Below are positions 55,101 through 64,000 of a stretch of DNA of 64,000 nt, in pieces; the stretch's first letter is position 1, and the number at the start of each line of letters is the position of its first letter. The position numbers and the translations under genes are program-made. The stretch lies in contig OZ038326.1 of assembly GCA_964035795.1 (NCBI GenBank), positions 4,218,889 to 4,282,888 on the forward strand, written 5' to 3'. The notes below the pieces were generated by a model that saw only the letters and a list, made by a program, of their open reading frames with translations, was not told where the DNA came from and ran no database searches. This stretch comes from Pterobdella sp. o SKG-2022 (taxonomy: Eukaryota > Annelida > Clitellata > Hirudinida > Piscicolidae).

Positions 55101-57576
55101 TAATTAATGATATGTTGATGATCATAATTATTTAATCAATTTTTATTCTCAATTAAATTCATAAAATAATTGACATTAAGTAACTTCTTCATTTCTTAAT
55201 CACGTGTTTTGCATCTAATGAAGACATTTTTTTTTGAACCTTCAAAGATTTCTATCTCCATGTGATTCCAGGTGGCAGATTCAATGGAAAGTTACGCAGA
55301 CCATGTAAACTTCTGCCACCCTTCTTACCAGTTAGACAAGACAGACACTTCAATGCAGTTCAACCAAGCGCTTCCAAGCATCAACCAACTTCAACAACCA
55401 CAGCAAATGATGATCAAAACGCAACAAATGACTCCTGTTTTGCCCCAAATCCAACCACCACCTACACCCACCGAAAAATCGACTTTGGATGTCACTAAGG
55501 TTTTAAAAGCTTTTATACGTTTTAAAAAAATTTATGGAAAACTAATTGACTTGTTGAAAAATATTAAGCTTTATTATCATCTGTTGATAACCAGGCTATG
55601 AGGTGCCATGGCCCTAACCCGTGCATTAAGTGTGGTAAAGTGTTTTCAACATTTAGCAATCTTCTCAAACACGTCAGGTTTTGTATTAATGTCTTGTTTT
55701 TTGTTCAACTTTCTATTTCAAAATCGGCTAAAATATCCAATTTCAGCTTTAAAGTTTGTTTTTGATATAGTTGAACAGATTAAATTACTCCAAGCCATTT
55801 GAATTTCATGCAAGTTTTTTTCAAAATGTTTCAGAGTGATTCATGAAAACTCAAGATTTCCTTGTAACTTATGCAAAAGAGTGTTTGCCTGCAAAGAAGG
55901 ACTGAAAAGCCACCTTAATAAGATCCATGAAAAAACCTCTCACAAGTTAGCAAACGTTTAGAGCATTTTTAAATAGTTTAAGGTCACCGAAGAAATATAA
56001 ATCGCTAAGATTTAAATTTTTGGAAAAAATTCCGACCGTTTTGTCTTTAAAAAAAATTGGGATTCCATAAAATTTGAGATTATTTTAATTTAAAATGTAA
56101 AAATATTAATTTTTTTCGATAAATATTTTTTTAGAAATTAATTAAAAATTCACGTTTTGTTTTTTGGTCATAGTGCATAAATTAATTGTTATACACCCTT
56201 GAATTACACAGAGGTTTTACAACAAACTTCATAACCTTACTCACTACAACCAAATAATACTCGTCAGGTGCTCCATTTGCTCGATGGAGTTCGAGAACCA
56301 GTTAAGATTAGCGAAGCACTTAAGCCTGATACACAACAATCAAAGTAGCATCCACTCTTTCCAATGCGACCAGTGTTCCAAATCATTCCTCTACAAAACC
56401 AACCTAAAACGTCACAAAAAGGTGCAGAAATTTATAATGAATGTTTTTCTAATATCTAAATATAAAATGATATAGAAATTTTTTATTAAACAAATGAATT
56501 AACTATTTTAAAGCTGGATCACGAAGGACTACGGTATGTTTGTGATAGGTGTTTCCAGCCATTCAGAAGTAAAAGCCAGCTCCTAGAACACACAAGGATA
56601 AGCCACTTGGGGCAGCCGTTGCAATGTTCCTTGTGCCCTTCACAGTTTCACAGCTGGGGTGTGTTGCGGGACCATGAAAGGGCTGTTCACAACAAGCATT
56701 CCCCTATTGTTTGTGCCATTTGCGGGGCTAAATTCAATCGGTTTGTATTCATTGTTTTTAAGGCTATTTATCTGCTTAAATTCACTTGTTTTTTTGAATA
56801 TTTAGAATGAGTTTTTTTATTATTTGTTTTTGGAAACATAATATTAATGTCTTATTTAGATTTTTATCAGCGTTTTTGTTCTTATTAAATATTTGCTTGA
56901 ATATTGGCTCCAAAATAAAACACCCAGATATCCCAGTCTTTCTTACCACTTGAAAAAAAATCACAAGAGAAGATTTAACGTTGCTGGAGAAATCATTTAT
57001 GACCCGAAAAAACCATCAAAAACTCTTCAAAAGAAGCAATCAAAAATTGCTGTCATAACTGATGCCACAACCACTCAACAACAAACCATTATGAATAATT
57101 TGAACAATTATGAAAATACTTTTTCACAGAATTTCTTTCCTGTAGATAACACTATGGATTCTAAAAATGTACATACAGACTTCATGAAAAACGATAACTC
57201 AAATGATAAGTCAAAGTTTGAAATGGCAAACGAAATGTATAACTTAAATGCAAATATTTCAAGTGCAGATCTCTTCAACAGTTATAATCCATTCCCTTAT
57301 AATAACGACGTAGCTCTAAACACGAACAAACAAAAAACTGAGCAAAACTTGAACCAATTTCAAAGCGGTTCTAACGATGGTTTAACACACTTATTCTCTC
57401 AACCTCCATTTTTCCAATCGGAACAACACCAAAACTCATTTCTCAAAACCCTGGAACAATCTTCTGTAAATGATTTAGTGTCAAAAACAGAAAGCTTAGA
57501 CTCTTATTCAAAAGAAACCAAAAAAAACGAAAAAAACACTCAAAACGAACAGAAATTTTATGAAAATTTCTTTTGA
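52149..57576 (+). CDS. C2H2 zinc-finger protein with 11 fingers
   Basis: Ten exons, all phases consistent, 1,103 residues: 52149-52509, 52685-53458, 54152-54720, 54858-55013, 55272-55499, 55595-55677, 55835-55945, 56268-56421, 56514-56740, 56928-57576. The N-terminal 120 residues contain YVVGSWDEVQSIR (a GxWxxV pattern); I do not recognise the domain. Residues 121-460 are Asn/Asp-rich and low complexity. Eleven C-x2-C-x12-H-x3/4-H/C fingers lie between about residues 469 and 901, first CQLCNKTFLNKSNLIRH, last CAICGAKFNR + YPSLSYHLKKNH. Fingers 2 and 4 may end in Cys (HLKYC, HVNFC). At least six fingers are cut by introns. The linkers are not the TGEKP type. The C-terminus is Asn/Gln-rich. Likely a nuclear DNA- or RNA-binding regulator by family; the target is unknown. 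The start is the first in-frame ATG of exon 1. Confidence 0.88.
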
Positions 57577-57639
57577 ATATTTTTATGACGACGCCTTCTT
57601 TTGCTCATTGCTTTGTAAATACTTTCAAATTTCATTTTC

Positions 57640-57645
57640 AATAAA
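57640..57645 (+). promoter_or_regulatory. Polyadenylation signal AATAAA for the zinc-finger gene
   Basis: Canonical AATAAA 63 nt after the stop codon of exon 10, with a T-rich stretch around it. Confidence 0.65.
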
Positions 57646-58400
57646 ATTAATCCTCTTTAATATAAACTCGAAATTAAATTCGGTATAGTTATTTTCAAAC
57701 TTCCAATATGCACAAAAATTTGCTTTTCAAATATGAACACAAATTCTCTTGCTAGTATATTGTATCTCTAGTCACTAAAAGGTCTCAACCTTGCAAAAAA
57801 TATTCTCAATCAGTGATGTAATAAAACTTTTAAATACTTTGAATTCCTGTGTTAAGTCCAATCACACAAAAAAATAGACAAAACATTAATTTTCCAAGAT
57901 AGCTCGAGAGCATAAAAGGGAAATAATTGCATGAAATATAGAGAAAAAAGTTTTATTTTATATAAAAAAAAGAAAAATATTATTTTGCTTAACTAACAAA
58001 TAGTCACTAACTAATAATGCTACTTGTCAAATCGTTAAGAAACTTCCAAGTGTTTATTATAATAATATCTTTAAGGCCAATTTGAGCAATCAATAAATAA
58101 GCTTTTTAGTTTCTTTTCATATAATATATGAGCAAGAGAGAATGAAATAATATACTTAAAACTACAAAGAAATAGAGCTGGAAAATGTATTTGAAAAAAT
58201 CTGAGGTGACCATTAGCATTGGTATTTTTCAAAAGATTTTGAAGTTTTTGAGTTTTTAGAAAGATTTTCAAAATTTTCTATTTGAAGGATTATTCTAATT
58301 GGATTATTTTTTGTTTGCAAATTTTATGCACTTCATTTCATTATCTTCACGTTGTATATATTTTTATTTTTTATTTTTGTTAGTCTTTCCCTCATTATCA

Positions 58401-58580
58401 TTGGTCCGAATAGCTCACCTAGTAGGGCATTAGACTGATACCTAAAGTTACTTGGTTTGATCCCGTGTGGGTCGACAATTAGCACCTGTTCTTCAGAGTG
58501 TTTTTGTTACATTAAATTTGTAGCAAGCGATTTGATCTATAAGAAAAAACGCTTTATAAATACCGCATTACATTACATTA
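58401..58580 (+). mobile_element. tRNA-derived SINE, copy 2
   Basis: Shares with copy 1 the TAGCTCA A-box region, the GCATTAGACT anticodon-arm region, a GGTTTGATCCC B box, GTCGACAATTAGCACCTGTT, CATTAAATTTGTA and the CGCTTTATAAATACCGCATTACATTA end. The anticodon-like loop reads CTGATAC here. It ends in repeated ATTAC units, a plausible SINE 3' tail. It differs from copy 1 at scattered sites, so the copies are of moderate age. Confidence 0.88.
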
Positions 58581-60180
58581 TATCACAAAAAAGATTTCAA
58601 ACTCTGTCCATATATTCGCTTGTGATTACAGACTGCTTTTCTGTTATAAATTAGTTATGAGAAGCTCTAATAGCAGGTATCGACAGACCGGTATCGTTGT
58701 CATTTAGCTTGACGGATAGTCTTAGTTGACAATAGCAAAACAAATTGCCGAGTGTGGGAATGGTGGATTTTGAAATCAAAAAATTCAAGTTGGTTGTTAG
58801 TTCGGGTTGGCAGTCTATGAAAATTAGATCAAAATAAAATTACCTGTTTTAAAAATTACTAGATATGTGATATTAATAATTTTGGTCGACTTCTGTCATC
58901 CCTTTCTACTGGGACACGTACAGCAGTGCAAATTAATATTTATAAAGTAAAAATGTATATTATAATATTGAAAATATTTTACTTATTAATATTTATTCTG
59001 TTTTATTCTTTATTTTCATTACTTTTTTTTTCTTCCAATCATTCTCATACTTGAGTTATTCAATATTATTTTAATTTTAAAATGAAAAAGTTTAGTTAGA
59101 TCGCTTTTTCGCACAGAAACTAATACAAAAAAGTAGTTAGGTTATAGATATGACGTTTTCATATTTTATGAGAAAATAATTGATTTTTTTATAATTAATA
59201 CACGAATGATTTTGCTCAAACAAATATTTTTATTCTTTTTTCATCTATTATGCTGAAACTTCAAAACTTTTGAGCTCTAAAAGATTTGCTGAACGAACTA
59301 TTGGAAGAGAAAAACTAGAGAAAAAGTTCAACATATTAAAATTTTTGATAAATAAACTTTACAATTTTTTTTCAATTGCATTTGATATTACATATTTCCA
59401 TTCAACAATTGAAGGAAACAGTTTATTGTATACGGAGTGAAATACCAAATTATGTGCTTTTATCAAAAGTATTTATCTATCATTTCAAAGGTTAAAAAAA
59501 TAATATTAATCTTAGAAAATAAAAATAGTGTAATTTTTGCACTATTTTTTCAAATATATTCTCCATCGCAACTATATTTTTATGTTCAATTGAAGCTTTT
59601 AATTCGCTAAAGGGACTTTTTACACATGAATTTTTAATTTTCTTTCTCAATTTTTCAACATTAGTTTCTAGTGATTGTTATAAATCATCAAAAAAAAGCG
59701 GTAAAAACTTTAAGATAATTGTGAACAATTAGACGTTGTTTTGGAAAGGTAGATATTTTTAGCTAAGTAATTAAAACTTTGAAAAGATATGCATTTTTGC
59801 CAGAAATTGAAAATTTTCATGGAGACAAATTTTTTGCTAATCTGTTTCATTATTCATACAAAATAATACATTTTTAAGAAGCATGCAAAGGAATAATGTT
59901 TTCAAAAAAATTTTTAAAAATAAGAAAATCATTCTGAAAAAATATTTTTTACAATCTATTTTTTATCTATTTACATGTTTTTGTTTGCAGACAAGCAAAT
60001 AGAAGATATTGTAAATTTCAGCCTGTCATAAATTTTTCTACCACGATTACTAAGCAAACACCAAGTCACTAAAAGCAATTTAAATGAACAGATTCGCTTG
60101 CAAAACTTTCTAGAACACAATTTTAGATAATAATAGACAATATAAAGAATCTTTCGAGTGTCTGTACATGCTTCTTTTTT

Positions 60181-60408
60181 TTATGTCCAAAAATTGTCAT
60201 GCATTAAATTTTTGGATTTTTCATTATTATTTTTGCGTGTCGCTTCGGATATTTTGAAGCAAGCGTAGTATACAAAAAAACGACTTCCAAGACCCAATTG
60301 ACCTTTTACGTAATGGACAAAAGCTTTCAGAAATTCAGATCCATCAATCAAACATACATGAAGGTTCATATTCATTTCAAAGTAATCAACTTTGGTGGCA
60401 TTCAACAT
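60181..60408 (-). CDS. Unassigned 75-codon open frame
   Basis: A minus-strand ATG-to-stop frame whose composition is more protein-like than most AT-rich frames nearby (FEMNMNLHVCLIDGSEFLKAF, GQLGLGSRFFVYY). I recognise no family and no splice-linked exon. It lies about 450 bp downstream of the SF1 stop on the same strand and could be in the SF1 3' region, a decayed gene fragment, or chance. Confidence 0.2.
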   Translation of the reverse strand: MLNATKVDYFEMNMNLHVCLIDGSEFLKAFVHYVKGQLGLGSRFFVYYACFKISEATRKNNNEKSKNLMHDNFWT

Positions 60409-60857
60409 GCTTTACTTAAAACCAAATCATTTTTTCATAAATCTCAATTTATTTTTTAAAACGTCTACGCTTATAGCTGTGTATTTTGGTCGTGGTAAGA
60501 CTTTCTTAAGCAGTTTTTTTACTGCTTCCTAAAACTTTCAGTTTTAAAACCGATATAGATCTACTCGTAATGAGCTCAGGTGAAATCGTGAATCATAGAG
60601 CGACATAACCAATGCTATTCGTTTCAAGTCTGAATACTTTTTACGTGAAGGCCATCTTAACGGACAGCGAAAGGCAGGTATTTTTAAGTCACTCACACTA
60701 AAACATTTGATTTATTCTGGTGGGAAAACAACCCACGCTATTTAATAATAAAACTAAAATAATAAATGAATTCAATTTTATATTCATCATAAAATAAATA
60801 GCATAAAAGTTTCATAAGAAAAACCAAAAGACAATATAGTGGCAGAAATCTCTACAA
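60409..60857. other. SF1 3' flank
   Basis: Sequence downstream of the SF1 stop on the minus strand; probably its 3' UTR with a poly(A) signal at 60711-60716. No other feature assigned. Confidence 0.5.
60711..60716 (-). promoter_or_regulatory. Candidate polyadenylation signal for SF1
   Basis: TTTATT on the plus strand is AATAAA on the minus strand, about 142 nt downstream of the SF1 stop codon. In AT-rich DNA this hexamer is common, so the assignment is tentative. Confidence 0.4.
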
Positions 60858-63823
60858 TTATTCTGGTGGTGGAGGAGGGGGAGGAGGGACAATGTGGTAT
60901 GAGGGGTTGCTCCACATCGGAGGCATGGGGACCTGGGGCCATGTGTACCTGCTATCTTGCTGCCATGGAGGCTGTTGCCAGGGAGGAACCATCCCAGGGT
61001 GCATCCAGCCCTGCATGCCGCCCTGTCAGTGATAATGATGTATCATAAACATATTGTTTCAGTTATACATACCCAACTATATGTTGTATGTTAGACACCA
61101 AATTGATTCCCTTATAAAGAAAAAAAAGACTTAAAATGAGATAATAATTTTAAAAAGAGAAAAAAAGATTATAGACATCATTATCAAAATAATCGGTAGA
61201 ATGAATGATTATTTGTATTTATATATTTTTAGTAAGTCCTTCTATTTTAAGGGGTTGCAACATTATATATAGGATAATGTAAACTAATCAAACCATGAAG
61301 TTAGGAGGTCTGAAAGCTGGAAGAGTGCTGTTTTGGGATGGGTTGGAACTCATGCTGTCAGCTGACGAACTCACTGGCACACCAAGTTCAGCCATCAAGG
61401 ACAAATACTACAATGGTTAGATTATTCTCAATGAATCTTCTATAAATGAATATAATAGCTAAAATATATAAAAATCATCACCACCATTTTCATTGTTCTA
61501 GGTCCATTTCCATGATGTATTAATAAGATATAATAAAACTAACCCTTATATAAATATAAAGAAATTACCCCGTTTTAACTACCAAAAACCCTAGAATAAA
61601 AATCATTGAAACAGTAATCATAAAAACAAAAAATTCCACCTCCTGGTCCATTTTTTGTTTATCAACAACAACAGGGACTTGAGTGTTGTTAGTTTCATTG
61701 TTGCCGGTGGTGCTTTGGTTGGATTCGTCAGTCTGGTTTGCTGTTTGGTTCAATAAGACTTTCAGTGACTCAGAGGGTCTTTATGAAGGAGGAAAGTAGT
61801 TATTATTTTCGATTTATCATTCAATTATGGTAGAATTTTTAAATATATTTTTTTGAAATTCAAGCTCATTATAAAGTAAATTTAAATTGAATAAAAAATT
61901 ACTTATCTTTAAGTCAACTTACATTTTGAAACAAAATCTAAATGAATGTATCATTATAAATTAGAATATCATGTTCTTAAAATCTTGGGATAATGCATGA
62001 TAAATCTATGGAAACCACCTTTGTTGCTTGCAGTCAAGAGCTATATGGCCAGCACCCCCACAAATAGTGCACAGTATCTTGTTGGTCACAATGGTTTGTG
62101 ACTCTTGCAACTGTCGCAGCTTCCTGTAGTTTGAAGTTGATTAGTTGACTGTATATAGTTTGAGTCCATTTAAGTTAATAACTTGTTAACTATAGTTTAG
62201 AAAAAGATGTTAATGATGATAGTGATGAAACTATATAAAAAGATTTCATTGAAAAAATCAATTTTTTAAACTTGTTTTATGAACCTGTTAACAAAAAAAT
62301 TATTATAACCTTCAAGAGAAAGATTTTACTTATGAAAATTACCTTTGCTTTATTCGAATAAATCTATTGAGAGCTACATTTTAGCATGAAATTTTCAAAA
62401 AAGTAAAAATGAACATATTTTGTGTATTCAACTAACTGAAGTGGATCTCCCTCACGCAGAGTTCCATTGAGAAGGGCAAGCTCCCTTAGTTGCTGTTTTC
62501 TCAAATCGCTGTCACCATCTGGGTTCTCTATCCCTTCCTTTATCACCTTCTTTATCTGTGTTTCAACCAATCCAGATGTCATTTTGGTTAATAATTGAAT
62601 ATGCCCTATTTAAGCTAGTTCTTATTTGCTAAAAAGTTTAGTGTTTTCAAGCTAAAACACTAAAAAAATTATTTTTTTTAAAATAAATAAATATTTACCA
62701 TTTGTCAATTAATTTATATCTGTTTCCTATACCAAGGATTTGAATTATTGAACACCACTAATTTACATTTAAAAAATGTAATGAGTTAGCTTTACAATTC
62801 CAAAACTGATGCCAAACCTTCTCCACAGCTTTTTTGAGATTTTCAGGATCAGAGGAAGTGATATAAGCATGCAGAGGCTCATCTTGGCCTGGTAATGGAA
62901 CCCCATTCCTCAATCCTAGTTTACCCTCCTTTATTGATCCTTTACCTCTAATTATTATCACTGCACCTGTCTGGAGATTAAAATATGAAAAAGGAGATAT
63001 GTGATTGTATAGGTGCTCAAAAATTACAAGCTTTTATTTACTACAAAGGTTTAGAAAATTTTTTTTAAAAAGTTAAAGAAACCTCTTTTTCAAGGGCTTT
63101 CAGTGTATTTCCTCTCGGTCCAATTATCAAGCCAACAAAATTAATTTTTGGGTGCTCTTCTTGAGGTATTGGTACTTTATCACTTAATTTTATAGCTGAT
63201 GGTTTATAATCATAGGGCGGTTTATATTCAGGATTAGCTTTTGTAACTTCAAGAATAAGTTTATGACGATCTTCCTCCAACTTCTTTTTAACACGAACCT
63301 CTCTTGTGTTGGTCCTTTTGCCATCAGGTCCATAAGAAGGTTCAGGGCTGGGAGATCTATCCTCTACTCTTGAAGGAATTCCAAGCTCACCAGTTCGTAA
63401 TCTACGTGTTATTTCCTCTATTTTAAGTTGTTCTGAGGGCAGATTCAAAAGATTTTTGTTAAAATATTGTTATGTGTTTAATAATCAACAATGAAAACTG
63501 TAAAACATAAAAGTTTATTTAATATGATTCTAGAGTACAAAATAAATCAAAAATCAAATTTACTGACTTAAATATTGTTCTTCCTGTTCCTTGGTTAAGC
63601 CCGAAGGAACCACTGTTGGAAGACCATTAAGGATAGCTTTATCTTCTTCGTTGTCTTGCCACCTTGATCTACGCTTTTTTGCTTTTATCATTTGACCATC
63701 TGATAAAAAAATATTAATTAATTTCGATAAAATTTGTATTTATCTTGAATATAAAAACACGGAATTCTTGAACCCGCGTGTCTTAATTCAAATCTCACCA
63801 TCTTCGTTAGATCTTTTACTCAT
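60858..63823 (-). CDS. SF1: Splicing factor 1 / branch-point binding protein
   Basis: Nine minus-strand exons, phases all consistent, 433 residues: 63823-63799, 63699-63568, 63432-63083, 62970-62818, 62555-62437, 62123-62019, 61778-61640, 61407-61294, 61022-60858. SF1 is a nuclear protein that recognises the intron branch point in the early spliceosome together with U2AF. Domains in order: the U2AF ligand motif KKRRSRW with the key Trp at residue 22; GLTKEQEEQY; the RSPSPEP phospho-motif; a KH-QUA2 module (NFVGLIIGPRGNTLK, with the GPRG loop; RKQQLRELALLNGTLRE); a CCHC zinc knuckle (C-TI-C-GGAG-H-IALD-C); MDQEYLSLMAELG; and a Pro/Trp-rich tail ending in eight prolines and Glu. The human protein is longer (about 640), mainly from a larger proline-rich tail. 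The start codon is supported because the ULM Trp falls at the same residue number as in human SF1. Confidence 0.96.
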
Positions 63824-64000
63824 GTTGTATGAATAAGTGAAAAAACGTCAATTCTCAGCTTTTAGACGATATGAAATAGGCTTGAGTTTAGGAAAATATA
63901 CAGAAGAATGGCAACTCGGCTATATGAAAGGTTTTACTAAAAAGCAAGAACTTTTTTTGAAAATAAAAGACTAGTTTTTTTTACTAGTTTCATATAAAAT
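63824..64000. other. SF1 upstream region
   Basis: Presumed 5' UTR and promoter of SF1 on the minus strand. No specific element recognised. Confidence 0.5.

Larger units (their letters stand above)
57577..60180. other. Spacer between convergent zinc-finger and SF1 genes
   Basis: Zinc-finger gene 3' UTR and poly(A) signal at the left, a SINE at 58.4 kb, then AT-rich sequence with no recognised coding content. Confidence 0.5.

Overview
This is nuclear DNA from an AT-rich, intron-rich animal. No prokaryotic or viral gene is visible. The recognisable genes are ordinary metazoan ones: a fatty-acid elongase, mitochondrial intermediate peptidase (MIPEP), ANKDD1A, SZRD1, a neuropeptide-type class A GPCR, a multi-C2H2 zinc-finger protein and splicing factor 1 (SF1). 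The GPCR resembles the CCAP-receptor / NPSR / vasopressin-receptor branch, which suggests a bilaterian. The retroelement remnants and the SINE tail (AAAGCGCTTTATAAAT type) are of kinds common in marine invertebrates. I cannot name the phylum from sequence alone. Exon models were built by hand from GT..AG sites, reading-frame phase and family similarity.

Layout. 1-10.4 kb is repeat-dominated: a 96-bp tandem duplication, a perfect 5.3-kb (ACT)n tract, and a head-to-head AAT/ATT palindrome. 10.4-13.3 kb (minus) holds the first four exons of an ELOVL-family elongase; its catalytic exons are not in the window, so the repeats probably lie in its intron, or the gene is broken there. 13.7 kb (plus) has an exon-like segment with a sulfotransferase-like motif. 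14.25-16.3 kb is an intronless MIPEP. 16.6-21.5 kb is ANKDD1A in 15 exons, with most ankyrin repeats encoded one per 99-nt exon. 22.2-23.2 kb is SZRD1. 23.2-35 kb is gene-poor, with two dead reverse-transcriptase fragments, a strong 66-nt hairpin and a tRNA-derived SINE. 35.25-50.55 kb is the GPCR, with seven TM-coding exons plus a probable tail exon, spread over long introns. 52.15-57.58 kb is an 11-finger C2H2 protein in 10 exons. 58.4 kb has a second SINE. 60.86-63.82 kb (minus) is a complete SF1 in nine exons.

The genes do not form a pathway; this is a normal mixed neighbourhood. ELOVL and MIPEP are divergent. MIPEP, ANKDD1A, SZRD1, the GPCR and the zinc-finger gene run left to right, and SF1 converges on the zinc-finger gene. 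The most unusual items are the kilobase-scale perfect triplet repeat beside or inside the elongase gene, the hairpin at 26.7 kb, and the GPCR that lacks the TM6 proline. I found no convincing new multi-gene system.
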